Source: Himantopus leucocephalus
Lineage: Eukaryota > Chordata > Aves > Charadriiformes > Recurvirostridae
NCBI GenBank assembly: GCA_003993805.1
Contig: RSEF01000001.1
Location: forward strand, 98,838,340-98,902,339
Direction: 5' to 3'
Length of the DNA: 64,000 nucleotides
Made by a program: the position numbers and the translations under genes
The notes under the pieces: model-generated
The model's database searches: none
What the model saw: only the letters and a program-made list of their open reading frames with translations
What the model was told of the DNA's origin: nothing
Shown: positions 21,901-56,036 of the stretch, one piece after another
Layout: each line of letters opens with the position of its first letter
Position numbering within the stretch: the first letter of the stretch is position 1

Positions 21901-24900
21901 GTTTTGCTTGACAGGAATTAACGGACTGCGCCCGACTTGTTTGTGGCATTCTATCTGATACACCAAACAAGACACACACCCCCTCCATGATTAAAGGGCT
22001 CTACCTTTTAGCCCGACCACACCACAGAACGAAGCAGGAATCCTCACGGAGCCGCCTCCATCTGTGCCAATAGCCACTGGGCAGAGCCCTACAAAAAAAA
22101 AACCGACCCCACACATTGGCCTGTGATCAGAGAGACATCATGTTGCCCTGTCCATTCTACCAGCAGCTGCAGCGAAGACAGTACACAGAGCTCTCTGTTC
22201 AGCTAGGAGTTCCCTCCAGCTTCTAAACCCACTCATAAACACTAAATGCCTGAGGTACTTTGGCTCAGGACCTTCCTCCCACCACCCCTGAACTCCATTT
22301 AGGACCACCTACCTGCTGCTACAGCTGCTGCTGACCCACTGGAGCTCCCACCTGTGAAGTGGTTAGGCTTGTAGGGATTCCTAGGGATCTTGTGGTACCT
22401 GAGGCAGACAAATAGTGTTGAATCTTTTCCTAGGAAGGACTGCATGCATTACAGGGAGGAAAAGATCCGGAAACACAGCTCAGGGACTCCAATCTCTTAG
22501 TAAAGAGATACCATTTCATCCCAGATAGTGCTATGTCACTAGAAAACAAGATGCAAAAAAGACTTCTGCCTCGGAGTCCAATCTCTTATTACCACAAGCA
22601 GCCTATTCAAAAGACACAGACACAAAGCAAGAGAAAGGATGCCGCTCCAGCTCCTCTGTCTGCAACAGCACTGTGCCATTACTGCATGCCACATGGCAGG
22701 AGGGTTGGAACGAGATGATCTTTAAGGTCCCTTCCAATGTAAACCATTCATGATTACATGGTTATGCAGTTCCAAAAGGTGGAGCAGTTGGTAACCAGCA
22801 ATTCTTACAGACAAGCAAGTCAGCATCCCCAGCTCTCCCCTTTATCCCAGAGCAGCAGCTCCCAAAGTGTCCAGTCTGACCACAGTCCCCAGACACCAAA
22901 GAGACCTGCCAGGTGGCTGGGTATCCAGCCAAACTCACACAGTGAGGAAATGTCCTGGCACGTTGTTGCAGCTGAGGGGGAGCTCCAGTTCCATCCAGCT
23001 ACATGTGCATGAAGCGTGGCTCTGCACATGGCTTATCAAGGCTGTGAGGACCACTGCTCTAGAATAGCAGTTCTCAGCTTGGCTGTAGCTGGACAATTCA
23101 CAACAGTAAAGCAAATTCCAGTGTACCTGTTTTAGCTAGGAAACAAAAACACTACGTTCTCCTGAGATGACTGTGCCCTTTCGCAATGTTCTGGGCCTTC
23201 AGCCGTTACTGTGACTGAGCATTAGATTACTATTTATTTGTTTTCTGTCACTGCTTTTGTCTACCACTCACCCTGTAAACATTCACACCTCCAGGCCTCT
23301 AAGGCCTGGCAAACCGAGTTCCTTACTCAACAGACACCACTTGGATCCTCTCCTTCCTTTGGTTTCAGGAGTCTTCAGGCTTCCACAGCTACTCTGACCC
23401 TCAAATCTACAATGCTGCGTTTTCACACCCCCAGGGTTATCCCTGCACAGGGTGCTTCCATCAGTTTTATTCTCACATGCTTCCTCTATTTTTGTACCCT
23501 TCCCTGTCAGTTCTGGACAGACTTTTAGGTCTTTCTAGACCCAGGGGAAGGGAGGGGAAAGAGATTTTTACCTATTAGGGTTGCATCCAGTTGTTCCAGT
23601 CCCTAGTTCATGCATGTTTGAGACCCCAATAATGATAGCCCCAGCCTCTCGCAGCTTCTTGGCCACAGTAGCATCTTCTGTTTCAGGCTCTGTCCCAAGA
23701 TATGCTGTTCCCACTCGGTGATGGTAAGGTACCTTAGGCAAGAAGACACCTTATTATTCATCCCAAAACGATGGCAAGGTAAGCAGGCACACGTACATGT
23801 TTCACATGCACACTTTCAACTTCCACAACAGATCCCAGACATTAGGACCCACAGAGGTAAGTGAGGGCCAGGAAGCTTCACTCTTCAACTTGTCCTGTGT
23901 TAGTTTCTGTTAGGAGGGACACTTAACCCTTCAATATTTTGTCCTTCTCCCATGCAGAGGAGTCCTTTTAATACCATGATACAGAAGAGTAGAAACATGT
24001 AGATGGTCAAAAAGTCTGCCTCCCTGCAGCAATGCAATCACTACGCCCAGAGGCTGCAGAACAGTCACCTTGTCCCCACAGCGCACAGGATTTTCCATTT
24101 TTCTACGGACGGAGCAGCAGTGTTTCAGATCTGCAGTGCTTTGAAGCAAGGCACCGACACTAGATGGATGCCAAAATACCAGATGGACTCATTTTCAGGG
24201 TATGCTATGTACTCTTCACTTCGATGCAGCAATGGAAGAATCTGTACGTAAACAGGGCTCCCACCCTATGGGTAGGTCTCTGCAGAGCCTATGACAGCTT
24301 GATGGCACTGCCAGGAGTATTTAACGGTAACTGTTGTTAGGCCACAGGCAAAACTCCTCGTAAGTGGGAATTTTCAAAGTAATTTACATATTTCTGACAC
24401 AAGTATGTCCTTTAAGGTAAGGAGACAGGGATGCTTTGCCAGTGGAGCAGTCAGTGCCCGAGAAATAGACAGTTACAGGTACTTTTATCCATTCTCATTT
24501 CATCATGAGAGACTGTTTCCCACCCCCACCCTCTAATCCCCATGGATTAGAGATCAGTACAAGATATGTAACATGTCTGCTCTACCCAAGATCTGTCTTC
24601 ACCTGGCGAAACTTGTTAATCCTGCTCATTACAAACCCACATACTATCCCTTATCACAAATATATTCTCAGGCTTCTGCTGAGGAGTTGGCCTTAAAACC
24701 TTGTCGCAGTGAGTTGTCCAGGTTGACCACCTGCAGCATGAACTGACAGCTACACAAGGAAACTCACCACTTTGAACTCTTCTTTCAGACACACTGGGAT
24801 GCCATCCAGATAAGACAGGGTACATTTATTCCTGTAACGAACAGTGGAGGCCTCAGCCATCTGCACAGAGGAAAAAAAAAAGTGTATGTTTTTTTTATAT

Positions 24901-27900
24901 ATATATATATATATATATATTTTTAGTCAAGCTGAAGGTCACTACCAGTATCAGTACAGATACCAAAAATGTTTTTCTCAGGCTTCTACTAAGCCAAACT
25001 ATAAAAGTTTCTTTCTTCTTCCACCATATGCTGATGGCAAACTACTGCTTGGAAGCATCTATGCTAACAAATGCCACATAAGCACAGAAGTCCTGTTTTA
25101 AACACAGTCATCCAGCAGGAAACAGACTGCTTTAATGCTACCTCTCTTTGCAGGAAGGAAAGCAAACTTGTTTGTCGTCCTCCACACAAGGAGGGAGGAA
25201 AAATGTACATATTTTTCTATGCAATATATCAGCAGAAGAGCCTCTGCCCTTTCTAACGGATGCTACTGCTCTTGAGGTGGCAGAGGGCCCTTTCCTACCA
25301 GAGGCAGACATTACCAGCATTATTTGCTCCTGGTCCCATTGCACTATCGCTCTGAACGGGGGTGTGGATTTGTCGCAGTCCTCCAGCATGGCAATGATGT
25401 TCTTTGCTACCTGAGATGGCGTCAGCTTCCCACTCCTACAGGACAGGAAAAGTTGGGACCTTGTTAAGAGACCCCCACACCACACCTACACGCAGGGTTT
25501 GTCTCTCATGTAGCGAGATGGCAGCTGTCACGGCTGTAAGCAAGAACTAGGTAAGAATCTGTGTGTGGTGATGATTTTAACACAGTTGGCACCATCAGGA
25601 CAGAAGATTCCCTTCCTTAAGGGGAGAATTTGCCTACACCATTAGTTGCATTGCATGACCCCAACCCTTAAAGTAGGAGCAGGAGCTAGGACACTTACCC
25701 AGATCTTCCTGAACCACCAGATAAACATGGAAGGACAGCTGACAGCTTTACAGAGAGTCCTCAAGCTCCTGAAATCTTGAGGCTATCCAACTCCCAGTAT
25801 CATGAGCTAAGACCAAGAGGCCAGCTCCCTTTATACAGGCCTCCCATTACAGAGAAGGGGCTCACAGCATTACTGTCAAAACCCACCTTTAATAAACAGG
25901 CCTCCTGGCAAAAGGCTATGTTACACCACAAACACATCTACCTCTGGCTGACACAAAAGCCTCACCTATAACACCAGACTGCAGTGTCAGCCATTTGCTC
26001 CACAGCCACAGCCTACTGGCAGAGGTGGCCCTTGAGGAACAAGTGCCAGGAGTGCAAGAGGATTTAACTGAGTGCTCCACATCTGGCACATGTCCCAGAG
26101 GCAACCAGGATACTGAGCAGCCAACAGCTCGCAGAACCTCAGAGTCAGGGATGTGCTTCGAACTCTTCCCCAGCTGGACACATTTACTGGGTGAAAGCAG
26201 TCAAACTGCTCACAGGAGCACAAGCAGCTGGGGAACCAAGGGAATCTTCAGAGACCCACAGTATGTGCAACTCGCATCATCCAGATGAACCTTCCTCTCC
26301 TTCCCACTCATGTGTTTGGGCAAACAAGGTATGTAGAAATCTCTCCCAGAGAAGACTGACAATAAGACAAGGAAAACAGCATTTAAATATCCTTGCAGGG
26401 CTTGTAAAAGTTGTGTCAGCTCTCCCAGTTGGCTTTCCTTTGTTATTCTGCTAGGGAGAAAGGATTGCAGAGGGCAATGCTAAACAGTGGTACCTCAAGG
26501 ACAATCCTAACTAAGAGATGCCTGGGAGCTTGTGGAACAGTAACAGCCCACAGCAGGGGAACATGCAAGACAGGTTGTTTCCAGACCATAATTTCACCTA
26601 CCGGTAGCAGTCCAGGTAGTCTTTGATCCCTTTGAAGCTAAACCCATTGCTAGCAGAATCAGACCTGCAAAGAAAGGATTAAAGGGGCAACTGTGAACCA
26701 CCAAAGCCATCTCTGTTTAGACCTGTAGACCTCAGCATCATGGTGCAATGCAGGCTGGGCATCACTCACTCACAGTAAACCTGCTGGTCACCGTCTGGAC
26801 CGCTAGCCTACGCATTTCAGCTCACACTCTGTCAGACTCCTTGGTCACATGCAAGATGCCAGCTACATTCAGGTTGCCACAGAAATAAGGGCACATAATA
26901 ACATGCCTTGCTGACATGTTCTAGTTGCTTCGTAATTCTACTGCAACACAGCAGTCACTAAACTGTTCAAAATTTATTCCAGGTTTACATTTGCCACTCA
27001 CCACTGGAGCATTACAGAATAGCTAGAATATATTGGTAAACCTGCTCCCCAGATCTCTGTCCTAAGTTTGAGCCGGACAGCCAGCAGCACATACAGTGTG
27101 TGGTGCGAGAGGGGGAAGAGACGTTATGCAGCACACACTAGGATTCACATCAGCAAACTGCTTAAAAACTAAGTCACTGCCTCTAGTACATAAGAAATAG
27201 ACCATTTCTCATCACAACAGGATGAACACATCATCTGAAAAGCTAGCTACAATTACTACTCCTGTGATGTCTCCACATCATCACCCAAACTAGAAGCCAT
27301 ATCCTGGAACAGGACAGCATATGGCACCATAATGTGCTATGCAGGGAAGAGGTAAGGTTCCAGTAACCTGCGCTGTAATACTCAATATATCACTGGCGGA
27401 GCTGGGGACACAAGAACCAGAAGACTGCGCTCACCTTGATCAATGCCTGCAGGAAATACATCCCTCCCTCTAAAGTGAAGGAGCCAAAAGCTTTTCCTTG
27501 CTCTAGCTTAAGAACTCAAGCAGGGAGCAAGCTTAGTCCTGTTAAAAGCCAAGATACATACAGAGAACCCACCCTGTGAGACACTGATGTAGTGCAGCTC
27601 ATAGACATTTTCAGTAACTACTGGATAGGCCCACAACTAAGAACCAAAATTAGATGGGGAGAGCATTCATAGCAGCCCAGCTGCTCCCACCTCAGCATCA
27701 GACCTCAACGGGACACGTGAGCCTGAGAAACATTTTGCCTGGAATCTAGTGTGATTTAATTGAGCACAGCCTGCAATCAAGAAGCTGAACAGGCTTTTAT
27801 CCAAGCAACCTAAGTGACAAAGCCTAATTTCTCATGGATCATTTTATGTATAACCTGCGTTCCTTCTCTCCTCCAAGCAACCCCTGTGTTCTCTTTGAGA

Positions 27901-30900
27901 TTCCTTGCAGGCAAGAAACAGCACACCTGCAAACTCACTTAAAGGGATGTATGCGCCGACTAGCAAACCACTCAGTGTGTCTGCTGTAATAGTGCAACCA
28001 GAGCCCTGGCAAGGGCCGAATTTGGTCTCTCCCCAATAAGCAGACTCCCTGAAGTTTGCAGAAACTTCACATTGCTTGTAACTACTGGCAATATATGTTA
28101 CAAAAGGAAAGATGACTGACAGCACTATTTGTTTTGTAAAGTGGCTGGGTGTGGAAAAAGATTTTAACCCAGATTACTGACAACGACAGCTTCCCACTAA
28201 TATATAATAGTGCCAACACATGTGTTCTTCCACTCCAGTCTTACATCGCATACTGACCTGCCATCTAGCAGCTGCTCGATAATATCCGAAGTGCTTTTAG
28301 CTTCAGACTCATCTTCCGTAACCTCCGCAGCAACCTCCGGGATAAACGTGGGATCTTCATGAATGTCAAGTGAACGCATGAGCGAGAAATTGTTCAGCCT
28401 GGAAGAGAGAGAGTCACTGCTAGAGTTTGCAAGCTCTACCATGACGAATTTTTCACTGTTCAGAGGGAACCTTACCCAAGAACATTTTGTTTTAGCAGTC
28501 TGCTCTCACAGCAGGGAGTTGCAACAGTTACAAGATAATCTCTCACACCTTCCCTAAAGGCAGCATCAAATCTATCCTGCTTGCTTAACAAAGCCTCCTA
28601 CCTCTTGACATAAGGCCAGCCAGCCTCCGTAAACCCAAACTGGGAATAAAATGGTGAAAGTTTTCGATTCACTGAAATTAGACATATCACCTACAGACCA
28701 ATAAAGACAGGAATGGAGAGGAAAAGAAAAGGAGAAAGTGCTACTAGCCATATATTCAAGCACTAATCCTGTTAAAACAAGTACCTCTTCACACTTTTCC
28801 ATGACATGTCTCAACATAGTTCGTTTGTAACCAAACACAACAGGGATTGCAGCACAAGTCCAGGATTTGGAACATGTAAAGCAAGGAAATCAAGACCCTG
28901 TCATAGGTGTCAAGGAATGATCTCCCGTCTAACAGCACTGACATTTGTCTGGGTTTGATTCATTCAAAAAAGCCCAAGTAAAGTAAAGCCCAAGTAAAAA
29001 TACAGGGGTACCAATTGTGTTTAATACATTTCTCAGTGCCCTGCACAGATGACCCATCAAATGACAAGCAAACTATGTCAGCCAAGTGTGAGTCTGAGGT
29101 TCCTGACACCTCTTACCTGAGTGACTCTTAGTGCAATGTACACTTGGAAGCACAGTTTCTAAACAAAAACATAAGTGAGAGAGAAGGAGAAAAGGCTGAC
29201 CTAAAACAGTGAATATCTTTAAAAAGAATATATTAAAACCTCTGAACTTCATGTTTGGCCTCATTTCCCCACTACTACTATTCTTTTACCACTACTGGTG
29301 TACTGCACACAGCAGATTTGCACATCCTTCACGCAGCTTTGAAAAAAAGACTGCTCTTTAGTAAAAGAACAGAAAGGCAACAAGGCAAGCTGGGGAATTC
29401 GGTTTCTATGCACCTGACTGAGTGCGAAAAAGGGTTAGTTTCTTCTGACAGAGACCAACTCAAACCAGAGTAGTTAAAAAAATAAGCTAGTAAACAACAT
29501 CTATAACATAATCTTGCTCACTCTCCAATCAAGTTATGCAGCTTCCCTCTTAGCAAAGGTCATTTCAGATAATGTTTAAGTAGTGTGCAATGCAAGCATC
29601 TTTAAAAAAAACCCAGAAAAACCCAAACAAACTTGGAGGGGTAGAAAACTCCCCACTCTTACCTTATTAAGAATGGCAATAAGAAGATCTGTCCAAAAGC
29701 CTAGAAGAAAGTAAGCAGAAACATTGGTTTGCAGTAACTTTGACCCGAACACCTTCCTCACTAGACAAGGAATGCTGGATGTGCTCACAAATTGCTGCAG
29801 TCTCAGAACACCCTGGAGAGCATGCAATGGTACGTAGTAAAAAAATAGCACAAAAATCCTTCTATTTCAGGCCACAAAATTGGCCTGAAATGCTTTCCCT
29901 CCTCCTCTCATATTTATATAATTATAAAGAGTGTATTCTTTGGCTCTCCTGCCTTTGTCCTTCCCTGACTCGGTCCGGAAAGCCTGCAGCTGCAGGCTGC
30001 AACACTGTTGAGAGGCATCTATATAGCTCCCATCCCTTCCTTTCTTCATGTTCCGCAGATTATGCAAACATTGAATACGGTAGAAGCTTATTATTTTGTT
30101 TCTCTCCCTGTTAGGATCTTTCCTGTTGCTCAACCAGCTCCTGCAGTAAACACAGTCAACTTGGAAAAGCATGAGAAATTTAGAGATTCCATGGTAGGCA
30201 GCAGCTGAAAACACCCTTTGAATACCTTGGTTCCCAGTGTAGAAATACCAGTGGTCCCAAAGAGACCAGCCTTGTTCTAGCCAGTCTTAATAGCTCGACA
30301 ATGGACTTCAAAAACCTGTTAAGCGATGTGCAAATACAGTACAAGTCTGAAGCAAGGCTCACACTCCTAGATCCATGAAGCGATATGTTGCCTCACACAT
30401 TACGTAAGAATTACAGTCTCTTTTTTTCCTAATCTACATCTGATCTAAAACAGCACAATTCTGTAAGAGATTGAGAATCTTGCTTCACCCCTCCACGGGG
30501 GATGTCAGGAAAGGAAAAAAGCCCAGGGCCACGCACTAGAAGCGGCCACAAAGCAAGGGATAAAAAGGTATTCTGGTTGTTACATCCTGAAAGAAAGCCA
30601 CTGGTAAGGCATTCTCACGAATAAAGGCACAGCCCACCACCAGCTTTCCCTCCCGGCCCCACCAGCCGCCAAGCTCTGTAACAAGCCACACTGCTGAAAC
30701 GAGACTCCGTGCCTCACCTTGACACTGGCTCAAAAGGAAAGGCCAAGCAGCAGCAACAACAAAATCCACCTGCTCTTGGGTGGATGATGCCGCAAGGTGC
30801 CCACCGGCAAGGGGATGCAGGCTTTCCCCCCCCCAGCACCCCGCCATACAGCGGTCATGCCTCCTCCACACTTGCCTCGGCGGGAATCAAACCACAGGCT

Positions 30901-31696
30901 CAAAGCCCACCCAAGGAAGAGCTCTAGGGGGGACACCTGCCTTCAACGCCAAAGCCCACCCGAAGAAGAGCTCTCGGGGGACACCTGCCTTCAGCGCCTT
31001 CCCTGACAACTCCGCTCAGAGGGCTGAAGGACTCCAAACCCCTCCAGGTCCGAGGAAAGCTGGTGGTGGCTGTATTCTGAGTCTGATGTCGGCTTCGGGC
31101 TCTCCACGCCCGAGGACCCTCAGGACACCCCCACCCAGAGGCCATCCCTCTCTCTCCCCACAGCATCCCACCTGGGGTGGGACAGGGTGAACCCCAAACC
31201 ACACAGAGACCCACAACCTCCCTACAAACGTGAGTGTTACCTGCCCACCGAGACACACACACCCCCCTCGGAAGCCCCCGGCAGTCTTGGCCGGTTTCCC
31301 CCAGCAACCTCGGGTTTTACTGCCTTGTTTACACGCCGAGCACCGGCGCCGGGCCCGGCCGGCGTCTCGGCCCCTCGCCCCGACTCACCGTGTTGGCCAC
31401 ATGGACGAAGAGGCGCAGCCCGGAGCCGCACAGCCGCGGTGCCCACTGCGGAGAGGATGCGAGAGGTGAGCGCCGGGCCCCGCTCCTTTCCTTCCCTCCC
31501 TCCCGCCCGCCCGCCCGCTCCCTCCTTCCCCGGCGCTCACGGGGTCCCGCGGCAGGCTGCGGCCCCGCGCCTCGGCCCGGCCCGGCTCCCGGCGGCGCAG
31601 CACGGCCCCCGCGCTGCCGGTGTGCCGCCGCACGCAGCACAGGTAGGCGGCGGCGACCGGCAGCAGCGAGAGGAAGAGCAGCAGCAGCAGCGCCAT
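15819..31696 (-). CDS. Fatty-acid amide hydrolase of the plant type (amidase signature family)
   Basis: Predicted membrane-attached serine amidase; relatives hydrolyse N-acylethanolamines and other fatty-acid amides. Exons (high to low): 31696-31541, 29812-29733 (donor uncertain), 28398-28258, 26664-26602, 25435-25315, 24860-24768, 23732-23572, 22398-22313, 22088-22005, 20772-20710, 20567-20490, 20397-20309, 19590-19554, 18289-18141, 17924-17862, 17547-17472, 16820-16736, 16594-16507, 15929-15819. The sum is 1824 nt, 607 residues, matching my recollection of Arabidopsis FAAH. An N-terminal hydrophobic segment (residues 2-19) suggests a signal anchor. The Ser-cisSer-Lys triad is intact: Lys213 in VCLKEEF, cis-Ser290 in GGSSSGSAA, nucleophile Ser314 in [11 protein letters not shown]. 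These motifs resemble plant FAAH more than mammalian FAAH1 (which I recall as GGSSGGEGA), so it is not simply FAAH or FAAH2. All internal phases agree except the exon 2 to 3 junction. Substrate is inferred. Confidence 0.87.
15930..15999 (-). other. Very long polypyrimidine tract at the last FAAH-like acceptor
   Basis: On the minus strand this is almost pure pyrimidine, including a run of 22 T (A run at 15972-15993 on the plus strand), leading straight into the CCCAG acceptor of the last exon. It should make a very strong U2AF binding site; the homopolymer is also prone to length change. Confidence 0.85.
16831..17000 (-). mobile_element. CR1 LINE 3' fragment
   Basis: Read on the minus strand it matches the CR1 3' region as I recall it (tract around 'CTCTGGACA', 'ATGGAGATTCCACAGCC', 'AGGTCATCTTGTCTAACC' on the plus strand). 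It is truncated at both ends and lacks the terminal ATTCTRTG octamers. It lies in the intron before FAAH-like exon 17, in the same orientation as the gene, with its 3' end within about 20 nt of the splice acceptor at 16821. Confidence 0.85.
22005..22088 (-). other. FAAH-like exon 9, nucleophile serine
   Basis: Contains [17 protein letters not shown]. The Ser after the three glycines is the acylated nucleophile, 24 residues after the cis-Ser as in other FAAH enzymes. Phase 1 at both ends. Confidence 0.93.
22313..22398 (-). other. FAAH-like exon 8, cis-serine motif
   Basis: Contains [18 protein letters not shown], the glycine/serine-rich core of the amidase signature. The first Ser of the GGSSS run corresponds to the bridging cis-Ser. 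It enters in phase 2 and leaves in phase 1. Confidence 0.93.
22697..22753 (+). mobile_element. Short CR1 3'-end fragment
   Basis: The plus strand shows the CR1 tail signature 'GATGATCTTTAAGGTCCCTT' followed by CCAATGTAAACCATTCATGATT. It lies in the intron between FAAH-like exons 7 and 8, opposite to the gene. Confidence 0.8.
24768..24860 (-). other. FAAH-like exon 6, catalytic lysine exon
   Basis: Encodes 31 residues in phase 0 at both ends and contains [12 protein letters not shown], in which the Lys (residue 213) is the general base of the amidase triad. The acceptor lies behind a T run. A (TA)n microsatellite sits 36 nt upstream of the exon on the transcribed strand. Confidence 0.9.
24896..24920. 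repeat. (TA)n microsatellite
   Basis: About twelve uninterrupted TA units, flanked by T runs, lie in the intron just upstream (on the minus strand) of FAAH-like exon 6. Likely length-polymorphic. Confidence 0.95.
29663..29812 (-). other. FAAH-like exon 2 (3' boundary unresolved)
   Basis: The acceptor (CTCTCCAG) joins exon 1 in phase 0 and opens GVLRLQQF, resembling the region after the hydrophobic segment in plant FAAH. Exon 3 begins in phase 2, so a phase-2 donor is required. The strong GTAAGA donor at 29662 ends the exon in phase 0 and would shift the frame. A GC donor (GCAAAC) after 29733 gives phase 2 and the alignment length I expect from plant FAAH, but its consensus is poor. The range given is the maximal exon. 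Confidence 0.5.
30902..30998. repeat. Two-copy tandem duplication, about 49 bp unit
   Basis: Copy one at 30902-30950 and copy two at 30951-30998 are near identical, both containing AAAGCCCACCC, GAAGAGCTCT, GGGGGACACCTGCCTTCA and CGCC. They differ by a few substitutions and one base of length. The duplication lies in the first intron of the FAAH-like gene, at the edge of the CpG island. Confidence 0.9.
31541..31696 (-). other. FAAH-like exon 1, signal-anchor exon
   Basis: Encodes 52 residues and ends in phase 0 before GTGAGC. The leucine-rich stretch [20 protein letters not shown] is a likely membrane anchor, followed by an Arg-rich segment. The ATG has G at -3 and G at +4. Much longer open frames overlap it on both strands, but these are a consequence of the GC-rich island. 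Confidence 0.75.
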
Positions 31697-31875
31697 GACC
31701 GTTCTTCCACCGAGCCCGGCAGCGAGCCCTCCCCGTTGACCGGGGCGGCGCTGGGGCCTCGCCCCGCCTGCGGGCCGGGCCGGGCCTGCCCGCCCACCGA
31801 AGGCCCGCCCGCAGCTGAGAGAGAGGAACGGCGGGAACTGCGCCGGTGCCTGACGAGCCGGGTTCCCCTCCCGCC
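31697..31875. promoter_or_regulatory. Head-to-head bidirectional promoter
   Basis: Only 179 bp separate the two start codons, and both 5' UTRs must fit here or overlap. GC boxes are visible (GGGGCGG at 31742-31748, CCCGCCC at 31804-31810) and an E2F-like GCGGGAA at 31831-31837. No TATA box is apparent. The CHD1L ATG sits in CCGCCATGTCC, resembling a YY1 core. Motif function is inferred. Confidence 0.75.
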
Positions 31876-56036
<24,161 letters not shown>

